DNA from: VXLM01 sp034421575
GTDB taxonomy: Bacteria; Chloroflexota; Dehalococcoidia; Lucifugimonadales; VXLM01
Length of the DNA stretch: 64,000 nt
Direction of reading: 5' to 3'
Assembly: GCA_034421575.1 (NCBI GenBank)
Contig: DAOUKG010000003.1
Coordinates: 19,892 to 83,891, forward strand
Below are positions 26,738 to 33,696 of this stretch, one piece after another. Position 1 is the first letter of the stretch. Every line of letters starts with the position of its first letter. The position numbers and the translations under genes were made by a program. Below the pieces are notes generated by a model. That model had not been told where the DNA came from, did no database searches, and worked only from the letters and a program-made list of their open reading frames with translations.

Positions 26738-27115
26738 ATGACTCTGACCACAGCCCGCATCCCAAAGGCCACCGCAGCCGACGTAGAACTGGACGATTGG
26801 ACACTCCCCGACGAAGCGATCGTCGACGGCAACCCCATAGCCAAGGGCAAGCTCCTCTGGCAGTCCGACGACAAGCGACTCGCCAACGGCGTATGGTCGT
26901 GCGAGCCCGGCTCCTTCAACTGGGAATACACCTGGGACGAGACCATCTACTTCATCGAAGGCGAGGCCGTCATAACCGACCAGGACGGAAACACCGCGAC
27001 CTACCGCGCCGGAGACCTCTTCTTCGTCCCCATAGGCACGATGACCCACTGGAAAGTCGTCGCCCCCGTCCGCAAGGTCTTCCACTTCCGCTCCGACGAC
27101 CCCGTAGTCATCTAG
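26738..27115 (+). CDS. Cupin domain protein (DUF861/EutQ-like)
   Basis: 125-residue single cupin. The two cupin motifs are SFNWEYTWDETIYFIEGEAVITD and YRAGDLFFVPIGTMTHWKV. As in the cupin_3/DUF861 group, the first motif has W/E/T in place of the usual HxH pair, while E and a late H remain. Strong SD (aggaggt). Often a sugar- or ureidoglycolate-related enzyme; the substrate cannot be named here. Monocistronic, directly before the toxin-antitoxin island. Confidence 0.85.
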   Translation: MTLTTARIPKATAADVELDDWTLPDEAIVDGNPIAKGKLLWQSDDKRLANGVWSCEPGSFNWEYTWDETIYFIEGEAVITDQDGNTATYRAGDLFFVPIGTMTHWKVVAPVRKVFHFRSDDPVVI

Positions 27116-27144
27116 GTTTGATTGCTCCCGGTGATAGTCGTCCC

Positions 27145-27179
27145 TTGACCCCTCCTCAATTGTGTGTATAGTATACACA
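27145..27179 (+). promoter_or_regulatory. hicAB-1 promoter with overlapping palindromic operator
   Basis: -35 TTGACC (27145-27150), 16-bp spacer, -10 TATAGT (27167-27172). A perfect 17-bp palindrome tgtgtata-g-tatacaca (27163-27179) covers the -10 box and ends on the A of the hicA start codon, which is 6 nt after the -10, so the transcript should be leaderless. Such a site is the expected operator for the HicB ribbon-helix-helix domain. Confidence 0.75.
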
Positions 27180-27373
27180 TGGATAGTAGGGCGGTATTAC
27201 GGAGGCTGCAGAGAAATGGTTGGACGCTTCGGAACGTGACAGGAAGTCATCACCACTTCATACACCCCGCAAGGCCCGGAGTGGTCACTGTCCAGCATCC
27301 ACGGAAGGACATACCCACAGGAACGCTTCGGAGCATCTTTCGGCAAGCAGGTTGGAATTGGAGGACACGCTGA
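27179..27373 (+). CDS. hicA: HicA toxin, copy 1 (mRNA interferase)
   Basis: 64-residue dsRBD-fold RNase toxin. MDSRAVLRRLQRNGWTLRN, then the catalytic-histidine segment GSHHHFIHP and KDIPTGTLRSIFRQAG are all classic HicA. ATG 27179 is used; it sits at the predicted +1, and no SD exists. The stop overlaps the hicB ATG by one base (TGATG), coupling antitoxin translation to that of the toxin. A close paralogue is at 29541-29735. Confidence 0.92.
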   Translation: MDSRAVLRRLQRNGWTLRNVTGSHHHFIHPARPGVVTVQHPRKDIPTGTLRSIFRQAGWNWRTR

Positions 27374-27801
27374 TGCGATTTCCCGTAGTAGTTCATAAAG
27401 AGGAGGAGAGCAGCTACGGAGTCACCGTGCCCGACCTGCCCGGTTGCTTCTCAGGTGGTGACACATTGGACGAGGCGTTGACCAACGCGCAGGAAGCCAT
27501 CGCGGGCCACATAGAGACCCTGTTCATGGTCTCAGAACCACTGCCGAAGACGAGACCCCTCCAAGAGCACCATGCCAACGAGGACTACCGCGACGCCCAA
27601 TACTGGGGATTTGTAGACGTCGACCTCTCTACCATCGAGAACAAAGCCGTCCGCCTCAACATAACGCTCCCTGCCCGTGTCGTTGCTCTCGTAGATGAGG
27701 CCGCGGCGAGATCCAGCGAATCACGCTCAGGCTTCTTGGCCCGCGCCGCACTGGAGCACATCGCAGCGGAACGCACTAAAGGAGAACTGTCTGAAGTGTG
27801 A
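27373..27801 (+). CDS. hicB: HicB antitoxin, copy 1
   Basis: 142 residues. N-terminal partial RNase H fold (SYGVTVPDLPGCFSGGDTLDEALTNAQEAI) binds the toxin. The C-terminal part (VRLNITLPARVVALVDEAAARSSESRSGFLARAALEHI) is a ribbon-helix-helix DNA-binding domain. Residues 57-134 are identical to the same part of HicB copy 2, whereas the first 56 differ at about 16 places. Autorepression through the palindrome at 27163-27179 is expected. Confidence 0.92.
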   Translation: MRFPVVVHKEEESSYGVTVPDLPGCFSGGDTLDEALTNAQEAIAGHIETLFMVSEPLPKTRPLQEHHANEDYRDAQYWGFVDVDLSTIENKAVRLNITLPARVVALVDEAAARSSESRSGFLARAALEHIAAERTKGELSEV

Positions 27802-27960
27802 TTCGCTCTTTGTCGAATCATGCCAATGGGGACGAATCCATCCGTTCGCCCTGAGTCTGCCGAAGGGCTCACCACGAACGACTTTTACGGACTTTGCAAA
27901 CCGCACGACAGACCGTAGAAGCGTTTGATAACCCGCCCGCAGCAGACGCCGGGCACGTCA
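27802..27960. repeat. R4 unit between hicB-1 and brnA
   Basis: ttcgccctgagtctgccgaa then gggctcaccacgaacgac at 27844-27881, between the convergent genes. Confidence 0.6.
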
Positions 27961-28272
27961 TCACCCGCCGAGGACGGCCTTGCGAAGCGTGTTGTTCAGC
28001 CTCGTCTGCCAGCCCTTGCCGCCCTCGCGGAAGTGGGCCACTATGTCCGCGTCGAGCCGCACCGTAACCTTCTCCTTCGTCGGCGCCTTCTGCTTGCCGC
28101 GCGTGCGGCGGTATTGCTCCACGATGTGCGGCACGACCTCGGTGGCAGGGCGTGCGCGTCTGAACCACTCCGAGTCTTTCTCGAAGTCGTCCGGGTCCTC
28201 GGCGATCTGCGCTTGGATATCGACTTCTTCCGCGTCCGTTGGGCTGACGTGGCTCGGCTTAAGTCCCGGCAT
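27961..28272 (-). CDS. brnA: BrnA antitoxin
   Basis: 103 residues. The C-terminal APTKEKVTVRLDADIVAHFREGGKGWQTRLNNTLRKAV is the BrnA ribbon-helix-helix domain. The N-terminal 60 residues are acidic (DAEEVDIQAQIAEDPDDFEKDSEWF) and would wrap the toxin. The start overlaps the brnT stop by 14 nt. Represses the brnTA promoter in known systems. Confidence 0.88.
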   Translation of the reverse strand: MPGLKPSHVSPTDAEEVDIQAQIAEDPDDFEKDSEWFRRARPATEVVPHIVEQYRRTRGKQKAPTKEKVTVRLDADIVAHFREGGKGWQTRLNNTLRKAVLGG

Positions 28273-28519
28273 ACTCCCGCACCTCCTGCTTGCTGGCGAT
28301 CCTCAAGCTGATGATTCGTATCCGGTCATTTCTCTCGGTGAAGACCACGTGATGAAGGCGGTTGCCGATATATCCGACGGCAGTCCATCGAATCTCACCA
28401 TGTCGATCGCTCCTCGCGATCTTGGCCGTCTCCCACTCGAAGTGTTCCATTGAGGCGAAGTCCACGCGACCCTTCGCAATGTTGGTCTCGTTCTTCCCCT
28501 CGTCCCACTCATATTCCAT
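28259..28519 (-). CDS. brnT: BrnT toxin (RNase)
   Basis: 86-residue RelE-fold toxin. MEYEWDEGKNETNIAKGRVDF is the diagnostic BrnT opening (EWDxxKxxxNxxKxxVDF). TAVGYIGNRLHHVVFTERNDRIRIISLRIA carries the strand with catalytic basic residues. No SD; the ATG lies 6 nt after a TACAAT -10 box, so the mRNA should be leaderless. Slightly shorter than usual but looks intact. Confidence 0.88.
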   Translation of the reverse strand: MEYEWDEGKNETNIAKGRVDFASMEHFEWETAKIARSDRHGEIRWTAVGYIGNRLHHVVFTERNDRIRIISLRIASKQEVREYAGT

Positions 28520-28525
28520 GACTAT

Positions 28526-28556
28526 ATTGTACCGACGATGTATAAACGCCTGTCAA
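28526..28556 (-). promoter_or_regulatory. brnTA promoter
   Basis: -35 TTGACA (28551-28556), 19-bp spacer, -10 TACAAT (28526-28531), then 6 nt to the brnT ATG. The words ttgacaggcgt and gtacaat are shared with the higBA promoter at 30227. Confidence 0.65.
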
Positions 28557-28637
28557 GGAACTCTGACGCCTGTGAGGATGTGCAAACAACGCCCCCAACC
28601 TCGCACGGACACCCGTTATACCGGAGGAGAGACCGCG

Positions 28638-28735
28638 GTGAGTGCCAAGAAACTCATCGCCTGGGCCTTCATTGGGGTAATGCTGGCCTCGGTCGGCCCA
28701 GTCTTCGCACCCGGCGTGAGAAGACCGCCAATACG
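28638..28735 (+). pseudogene. Possible 5' fragment of a secreted-protein gene
   Basis: GTG 28638 preceded by ggaggagagaccgcg (SD) opens a signal-peptide-like sequence MSAKKLIAWAFIGVMLASVG then PVFAPGVRRPP before running into the convergent hicB-like gene. It looks like a truncated gene start. Weak evidence. Confidence 0.3.
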
Positions 28736-28738
28736 TGG

Positions 28739-29191
28739 CTATGCCGCCTCCCTGTCCTCAATCAGCAGGAACCTTCCCACGGCCCGAAGCGCCTTTTCGA
28801 CCTCGCTAATGTGGGAGCGATGGTTCGGATCGACGATCCTGCGCACCGCGCTCTCATAGATGCCGAGCTTGGCGGCAAGAGCCACGTTGGTGATGTTCTG
28901 CGCCCGCATGGCTGTATAGAGAGCCAGTTTCGCCGCGATGATCGGTGGTACGGCTATCATCACCTGACCATCGTTTAAGGGACTAGGTTTCGGGATATCC
29001 TGCCTGGCTTTCACATATATGCCAAGAGCGACGCCCAGGCCGTCCTCGGCCATCTCCCGCGCCTCCTCCCAAGAATCCCCACCGGTGATGGCCTCCGGGA
29101 CGTCGGGAAAGGTCACGAGGTAGGCTTCCCGTCCAGTAGCCTTTCTCTCCTCTTCGTCAGGGACGATATTGCAAGGGAAGACGTATCTCAT
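28739..29191 (-). CDS. HicB-like antitoxin with C-terminal HTH (module 3)
   Basis: 150 residues. The N-terminal part (AYLVTFPDVPEAITGGDSWEEAREMAEDGL) is the HicB fold. Instead of a ribbon-helix-helix it ends with an XRE-like helix-turn-helix (MRAQNITNVALAAKLGIYESAVRRIVDPNHRSHISEVEKALRAV), the other known HicB architecture. It starts two bases after the stop of the HicA-like gene, in the same direction. It is nested between the two + strand HicAB modules on the opposite strand and is not their recent copy. Confidence 0.85.
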   Translation of the reverse strand: MRYVFPCNIVPDEEERKATGREAYLVTFPDVPEAITGGDSWEEAREMAEDGLGVALGIYVKARQDIPKPSPLNDGQVMIAVPPIIAAKLALYTAMRAQNITNVALAAKLGIYESAVRRIVDPNHRSHISEVEKALRAVGRFLLIEDREAA

Positions 29192-29193
29192 TG

Positions 29194-29400
29194 CTAGAAC
29201 TCCCTTGGATTGATTTCGAGCTGCTTCAGCATCGCCGCCAGCAGACCCCGGCGTATCTCACCCTTCTTGACTATGGTTCTCCGACCCCCAATTTCGACTT
29301 CGCTGTGGTTTCCTTTTCCCTTGATGGGATCGAAGCTGAAGTCCAGCTTGTTCCTGCGAGCATATCGCCGCGCCCGCCTAACGAACTCCCTCCCATCCAT
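29194..29400 (-). CDS. HicA-like toxin (module 3)
   Basis: 68 residues: MDGREFVRRARRYARRNKLD, then FSFDPIKGKGNHSEVEIGGRRTIV and IRRGLLAAMLKQLEI. The GKGxHSxV segment carries the HicA catalytic histidine, and the basic first helix and last helix fit the fold. ATG 29400 lies 6 nt after the TATTAT -10 box and has no SD. HicB-like antitoxin follows after 2 nt. Confidence 0.83.
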   Translation of the reverse strand: MDGREFVRRARRYARRNKLDFSFDPIKGKGNHSEVEIGGRRTIVKKGEIRRGLLAAMLKQLEINPREF

Positions 29401-29406
29401 GAACCT

Positions 29407-29435
29407 ATAATAGCACATTTTTGTGCGAATGCCGA
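29407..29435 (-). promoter_or_regulatory. Promoter and inverted repeat of HicAB module 3
   Basis: -10 TATTAT (29407-29412), 6 nt before the ATG; a weak -35 TCGGCA (29430-29435) at 17 bp. An inverted repeat gcaca-tttt-tgtgc (29413-29426) fills the spacer and could be the operator. Confidence 0.55.
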
Positions 29436-29506
29436 CCACACGGAAATCCCCAATGTCGCCGTTGATTCACGCGAGACTGAGAGGTTGGGCATGTGAAGCC
29501 AGCAAC

Positions 29507-29541
29507 TTGACACCTTCACCTCAGTGTGTATTGTATACTTA
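29507..29541 (+). promoter_or_regulatory. hicAB-2 promoter
   Basis: -35 TTGACA (29507-29512), 16-bp spacer, -10 TATTGT (29529-29534), then 6 nt to the hicA ATG: the same geometry as hicAB-1. The palindrome is degraded (tgtgtattgtatactta), differing from the hicAB-1 operator at the position left of centre and in the right arm. Confidence 0.7.
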
Positions 29542-29735
29542 TGGACAGTAGGGACGTTGTTTTGAGGCTGAAACGCGAGGGTTGGCGACTCGACAACAGA
29601 AGGGGCAGTCACCATAACTTCAAGCATCCTCGCAAGCCTGGTCGGGTGACGGTTGTGCATCCAAAGAAGGACATCCCCACAGGCACGTTGAGGAGCATCT
29701 TCCGGCAAGCTGGCTGGGACTGGAGAACACGCTGA
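29541..29735 (+). CDS. hicA: HicA toxin, copy 2
   Basis: 64 residues, MDSRDVVLRLKREGWRLDN then RRGSHHNFKHPRKPGRVTVVHP and KDIPTGTLRSIFRQAGWDW. The same length as copy 1 and clearly paralogous, with identical C-terminal KDIPTGTLRSIFRQAGW. Predicted leaderless; TGA overlaps the hicB ATG by one base. Confidence 0.92.
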   Translation: MDSRDVVLRLKREGWRLDNRRGSHHNFKHPRKPGRVTVVHPKKDIPTGTLRSIFRQAGWDWRTR

Positions 29736-30142
29736 TGAGATTTGCCGTAGTAATCCATAAGGATGAGGGAAGTAGCTACGGAGTAACCATACCGGATCTG
29801 CCGGGCTGTTTCTCTGGAGGGGACACGATTGACGAGGCTTTTAGCAACGCCCAGGAAGCCGTCCTATGCCATGTCGAGGCAATGTTCATGGCGGGCGAGT
29901 TGCTGCCCAAGACGAGACCCCTCCAAGAGCACCATGCCAACGAAGACTACCGGGACGCCCAATACTGGGGATTTGTAGACGTCGACCTCTCCACCATCGA
30001 GAACAAAGCCGTCCGCCTCAACATCACCCTGCCTGCCCGTGTCGTTGCGCTCGTCGACGAGGCAGCGGCTAGGTCCAGCGAATCACGCTCGGGATTCTTG
30101 GCGCGCGCCGCTCTGGAACATATCGCCGCGGAACGTGGCTAA
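29735..30142 (+). CDS. hicB: HicB antitoxin, copy 2
   Basis: 135 residues with N-terminal SYGVTIPDLPGCFSGGDTIDEAF (toxin-binding) and the same ribbon-helix-helix C-terminus as copy 1. It ends eight residues earlier than copy 1 (AAERG versus AAERTKGELSEV). The identity of residues 57-134 at protein level against a diverged N-terminus points to conversion of the DNA-binding half. Confidence 0.92.
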   Translation: MRFAVVIHKDEGSSYGVTIPDLPGCFSGGDTIDEAFSNAQEAVLCHVEAMFMAGELLPKTRPLQEHHANEDYRDAQYWGFVDVDLSTIENKAVRLNITLPARVVALVDEAAARSSESRSGFLARAALEHIAAERG

Positions 30143-30226
30143 GAATGGCATTCGCTCATGCCGTACGAAGAGACGGCGTGGTGACAGAGACCGGAGGATG
30201 GGAAACTCGTTGGATCCCTGGATTTT

Positions 30227-30256
30227 TTGACAGGCGTGTACGCCATAGCGTACAAT
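30227..30256 (+). promoter_or_regulatory. higBA-like promoter with palindromic operator
   Basis: -35 TTGACA (30227-30232), 18-bp spacer, -10 TACAAT (30251-30256). The palindrome tgtacgc-cata-gcgtaca (30237-30254) lies between the boxes and enters the -10, as expected for an antitoxin operator. The codon at the predicted +1, 6 nt after the -10, is ATC at 30263. Confidence 0.7.
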
Positions 30257-30262
30257 GCACAT

Positions 30263-30568
30263 ATCATCAAGGTACTTAAGAGCGCGACGTTTGAGCGGTG
30301 GCTGCGTGGTCTGCGAGACCGCCAAGCCATTGCCCGAATCAATATCCGTCTTGAGACGGTTTCATTGGGGCATGTCGGCGATGCCAAGTCAGTGGGCAGT
30401 GGTGTGTCGGAGTTGCGGATTCACTACGGGCCGGGGTATCGGGTTTACTTCGTGTATGTCCGTGCAGAGGTGATCGCACTGCTGTGTGGTGGAGACAAGG
30501 ATAGCCAGCGGAGCGACATCGAACGAGCGAAGCGAATGGCGACGGACTGGAGGAGAATGCATGGCTGA
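30263..30568 (+). CDS. HigB/RelE-like toxin (phage-derived Gp49-like family)
   Basis: About 101 residues: IIKVLKSATFERWLRGLRDRQAIARI, then SLGHVGDAKSVGSGVSELRIHYGPGYRVYF and IALLCGGDKDSQRSDIERAKRMA, the standard PF05973 signature set. No ATG, GTG or SD exists at the family start. The frame's only canonical upstream start, TTG 30227, is the -35 box itself. The ATC at 30263 aligns with the usual Met1, sits at +1 of the promoter and matches the spacing of the other toxin genes here; an AUC start is proposed, not proven. Stop overlaps the antitoxin gene by 8 nt. Confidence 0.75.
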   Translation: MIKVLKSATFERWLRGLRDRQAIARINIRLETVSLGHVGDAKSVGSGVSELRIHYGPGYRVYFVYVRAEVIALLCGGDKDSQRSDIERAKRMATDWRRMHG

Positions 30569-30854
30569 GACCTTTACGCCTTGGGATGCGGCAGACTACA
30601 TCGAAACCTCGGAGGATGCTAGACTGTACCTGGAAGCGGCGATAGACGAGGACCCTGGCGACGGCAGCCTGATTCGTGCCGCCCTCGGCAGCATCGCCCG
30701 GTCCCGAAATATAAGCGCCTTGGCTCAGGATGCCGGTCTGAACCGGGGGAACCTCTACAAGGCCCTATCGGACGAAGGCAACCCATCCTTCTCTACAGTG
30801 CTCAAGGTCACCCGGGTTCTGGGGCTGAAGCTTCGCGTCGAACTCGCGTCTTGA
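30561..30854 (+). CDS. HigA-like addiction-module antidote (XRE family)
   Basis: 97 residues: FTPWDAADYIETSEDARLYLEAAIDEDPGDG then an HTH, IRAALGSIARSRNISALAQDAGLNRGNLYKALSDEGNPSFSTVLKVTRVLGLKL. This is the putative addiction-module antidote protein that normally follows the Gp49-like toxin. ATG 30561 overlaps the toxin stop by 8 nt and has an aggagaatgc SD inside the toxin gene. Expected to bind the palindrome at 30237. Confidence 0.88.
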   Translation: MAETFTPWDAADYIETSEDARLYLEAAIDEDPGDGSLIRAALGSIARSRNISALAQDAGLNRGNLYKALSDEGNPSFSTVLKVTRVLGLKLRVELAS

Positions 30855-30995
30855 CCGAGACTAGGAGAAACGGCGCGCTAATACCCGCGCTCCTCAACAG
30901 CATCGTCGCTGTTGCGAAAATAGACCCGCCCAATCGCGCTCGGTCCTCGGGCAGTTTGGGAACCGCCCCTGCTGGCTGACGACGGAGCCACCAAC

Positions 30996-31625
30996 ATGGC
31001 CCAACAACAGTCCTCCAACCAGAGCTTCCTCGGGACCTGCGTCGGCGTGATCTTCAACCCGGTCCCGACCATGCTGACCATCGTTCGCCGACGCCCCATC
31101 GGCTGGGCGCTCATCGTCATCGTCGTGGTATCCTTCGCCCAGGCCATCACCGCCTCCGCATCGTTCGACCCATCCGACTTCGATGATGTCGAGTTGGTTC
31201 AAGGCCCCCTGCAAGGGTTCTCCATCGTCGTCGGCCCCACCTTGACCATCGCCGCCGTCGCCTTCCTTACGGCAATCTGCTGGATCATGGGCCGGATCCT
31301 CGGCGGAAAGGGACCATACGGAGGCCTCTTCGCCGGATTCGGCTTCGCCTACCTGCCCGCTTTATTCACCGTTCCCGTCGCATTCATCGCCTTCCAGTCG
31401 GACGACTTCGCCCAGGCCCTCTCCGGGATGATCGGGTTCGGCATTTCTGTCTGGACCATCGTCCTCTCCGTCTTCGCCGTCCAGGCAAACAACAACTTCT
31501 CCACGGGACGCGCTATCGCCGCCGTATTCATCCCCCTCGCGATTTTCTTCGTCCTGGTCTTTGCCCTGTTCGCCTTCATAGTGATAATGATCCTGATCGC
31601 CCTGAATGAAGGCTTCGCACCGTAG
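30996..31625 (+). CDS. Yip1-family integral membrane protein
   Basis: 209 residues with about five transmembrane helices (about 33-52, 80-100, 110-140, 148-168, 176-204). An N-terminal FLGTCVGVIFNPVPTMLTIVRRRPIGWALIVI is the Yip1-domain opening of bacterial members. Function unknown; bacterial Yip1 proteins are generic membrane components. It is read in the same direction as ftsY but 150 bp apart. Confidence 0.75.
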   Translation: MAQQQSSNQSFLGTCVGVIFNPVPTMLTIVRRRPIGWALIVIVVVSFAQAITASASFDPSDFDDVELVQGPLQGFSIVVGPTLTIAAVAFLTAICWIMGRILGGKGPYGGLFAGFGFAYLPALFTVPVAFIAFQSDDFAQALSGMIGFGISVWTIVLSVFAVQANNNFSTGRAIAAVFIPLAIFFVLVFALFAFIVIMILIALNEGFAP

Positions 31626-31776
31626 CCATGACCCACAACATCCATCGAATGCACGCGTCCACAAAGAACCCTCCATCCATCGTTCCCGCAAAACATGACC
31701 TGTTCCTCACCCCCTCTCCCGTCGTTGGAGAGAGCCTGCCCCGTACTCGATACGGGGGCGGGGGCAAGAGACCCCC

Positions 31777-32706
31777 ATGCTGAATTTCCTCCGTCGCCGC
31801 GAGACCGACCCCGAAAACACCAGGCGAGCCACCGAGAAGACCCGGCGCGGCCTCCTTGGACGCGTCGCCTCCCTCATTAGTAGCTCCAATCTCGATGAGG
31901 AACTGTGGGAAGAGTTGGAGGAGGTGCTCATCACCGCAGACGTTGGCGTCGAGTCCACCATGGAGCTCGTCGACCGCCTCCGCGAAGAGCGCCCCTCAAC
32001 GCCGGAAGAGGCCTTCGACATCCTCAAGCGCGAGATGGTGGCGATGCTCCTCATCGACGACGCTGATGCGCCCCTCGACGTGGCGGAGCGCCCTCTCGTC
32101 CTGCTCGTCGTCGGCGTCAACGGCGTCGGCAAGACCACGAGTATCGCCAAGCTGACGAACCTCTACCTCCAGGACGGCCAGCAGGTCCTAATAGGCGCTG
32201 CCGACACCTTCCGCGCCGGCGCCGCCGAGCAGCTACGAACATGGGGACGGCGGCTCAACGTAGACGTGATCTCACACCGTGAGGGTGCCGACCCTGGCGC
32301 CGTCGCCTTCGACACCGTCTCCGCCGCCCTGAGCCGCGACGCCGACGTCGTGATCGTCGACACCGCCGGCCGCCTCCACACCAAGGCCAACCTCATGGAG
32401 GAACTCAAGAAGATCAGGCGCGTCGTCGCCCGCCACGTCCCCGATTCCAGCATCCGGGTCCTCCTTGCCCTCGACGCCGTTACCGGCCAGAACGGACTCC
32501 ACCAGGCCCGCGCCTTCACGGAAGCCCTCGAATGCCACGGCGTCATCCTCTCCAAGCTCGACGGCACCGCCAAGGGCGGCATAGTCCTCGCCATCACCAG
32601 GGAGCTTGGCATCCCTGTCCTCTACATCGGCACAGGCGAACAGCCCGAAGACATCGCCGCCTTCGACCCCCAGCAGTTCGTCGACGCCCTATTCGAGACC
32701 GTTTAG
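31777..32706 (+). CDS. ftsY: Signal recognition particle receptor FtsY
   Basis: 309-residue SRP-family GTPase that docks ribosome-SRP complexes at the membrane. A short basic N-terminus (MLNFLRRRETDPENTRRATEK) replaces the long acidic A-domain of enterobacteria. Then the N domain (ALITADVG-type LEEVLITADVGVESTMELV) and G domain: GVNGVGKTTSIAKL (G1), DTFRAGAAEQL, VIVDTAGRLHTKANLMEEL (G3), SKLDGTAKGGIVL (G4) and IPVLYIGTGEQPEDIAAFDP. Immediately upstream is a decayed R1 (31712-31765). Confidence 0.95.
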   Translation: MLNFLRRRETDPENTRRATEKTRRGLLGRVASLISSSNLDEELWEELEEVLITADVGVESTMELVDRLREERPSTPEEAFDILKREMVAMLLIDDADAPLDVAERPLVLLVVGVNGVGKTTSIAKLTNLYLQDGQQVLIGAADTFRAGAAEQLRTWGRRLNVDVISHREGADPGAVAFDTVSAALSRDADVVIVDTAGRLHTKANLMEELKKIRRVVARHVPDSSIRVLLALDAVTGQNGLHQARAFTEALECHGVILSKLDGTAKGGIVLAITRELGIPVLYIGTGEQPEDIAAFDPQQFVDALFETV

Positions 32707-32890
32707 TTGAACGCAGGGGCCGACCCTTGTGGTCGCCCCCCCTCCACCGATTTGCAGAACCCACTTCCTCATGATAATATCCCATGAGAACACAAGTTCT
32801 TCACAAGTCTCATGAAGACCACGCGAGTAACCATACCCATCACTTTCACCGTCCCTGAGGAATCCGCCTCGGGCATACCCGCATGGGAAA
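32707..32890. other. ftsY-XRE gap: small hairpin and inverted repeats
   Basis: gggccgacccttgtggtcgc (32719-32738) is a relative of the hairpin at 8243. ctcatgataatatcccatga plus a further ctcatg (32769-32815) form overlapping CTCATG/CATGAG repeats. A regulator site is possible, but no gene is supported. Confidence 0.4.
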
Positions 32891-33235
32891 TCATCCTGAC
32901 GGACCCCGTTCCATCCGTAGCCCTGCTTGCAACCCTGCGAGAGTGGCTGCGCGCAGGGCGGGCGACGCCAGCCGGTAGTCGCGCACCAGTTCCAACTCGC
33001 TCATCTCCACCTCCTCGTCGATACCAAGAAGCCAGTCCGCCGACACCTTGAACAGCTGCGCCAGCTTCCCCAGATCCGTCGCGTCAAGTTGCGCCTCCGT
33101 TCGCTCCCACCGCGAGACCGCGTTCTTCGACTTCCCGATCGCCGCCTCGACCTCCTGCTGGCTCAACGCCGACAGCTTCCTCGCCTGCCTGATCCTCTGC
33201 GCCACCTCCCGGCTCGCCTGCCGTCTCTTGACCAT
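32891..33235 (-). CDS. XRE-family transcriptional regulator
   Basis: 114 residues, SD aggagggtgag directly before ATG 33235. The HTH occupies about residues 8-68: REVAQRIRQARKLSALSQQEVEAAIGKSKNAVSRWERTEAQLDATDLGKLAQLFKVSADWLLG, the Cro/C1 type with the DWLLG ending. A short Leu-rich C-terminus may dimerise. Target unknown; it is convergent with ftsY and has no adjacent partner. Confidence 0.88.
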   Translation of the reverse strand: MVKRRQASREVAQRIRQARKLSALSQQEVEAAIGKSKNAVSRWERTEAQLDATDLGKLAQLFKVSADWLLGIDEEVEMSELELVRDYRLASPALRAATLAGLQAGLRMERGPSG

Positions 33236-33391
33236 CTCACCCTCCTGTCTCGTTCAGACGCAAGTGTCACCAGTCGTTCGGATTCGGTGAGGACCCATCG
33301 CTGAGTCCAACACCGTCGCACGGGCGGAGGCCCGGTATCCAGTGGGATCAAGCGTTCATCTAGTCAAGTCGGAACAATTGCAACGGTCCCG

Positions 33392-33632
33392 GTAACTGTT
33401 CGGACTTCGTGAGATCCCTCGACGCATACACAGCCACCGTCATACCCGAGAAAGGAGACCTTTGCACAACCCCCGTCATTCCCGCGAAAGCGGGAATTCA
33501 GAGACGTCTCCGAAGCTGGATGATGCCCTTTCAATGACAACCTCTCAGCGGGAGAACGGTTACGCAAAGGCCTCCGAAAGCAGGTATCCATGGGGTGAAG
33601 ACTGTTTGCCTCACCAACTCTGAACAATTACC
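33392..33632. mobile_element. MITE-1, complete copy a (241 bp, non-coding)
   Basis: The left end 33392-33413 (gtaactgttcggacttcgtg...) and right end 33611-33632 are inverted repeats matching at 18 of 22 positions. An R2 unit (33473-33500) lies inside. No coding capacity. No clear target duplication was recognised. Confidence 0.65.
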
Positions 33633-33696
33633 TGTCCCGTGTCATCCACTATTCCACATATATGTATAGTATCGGCATCTATACTTGCCATTCAAG

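Noticed and set aside
32812..33051. 79-codon + strand frame MKTTRVTIPITFTVPEESAS...
   Set aside because: The first 25 residues look protein-like, but there is no SD and most of the frame is antisense to the XRE gene; at best a gene relic.
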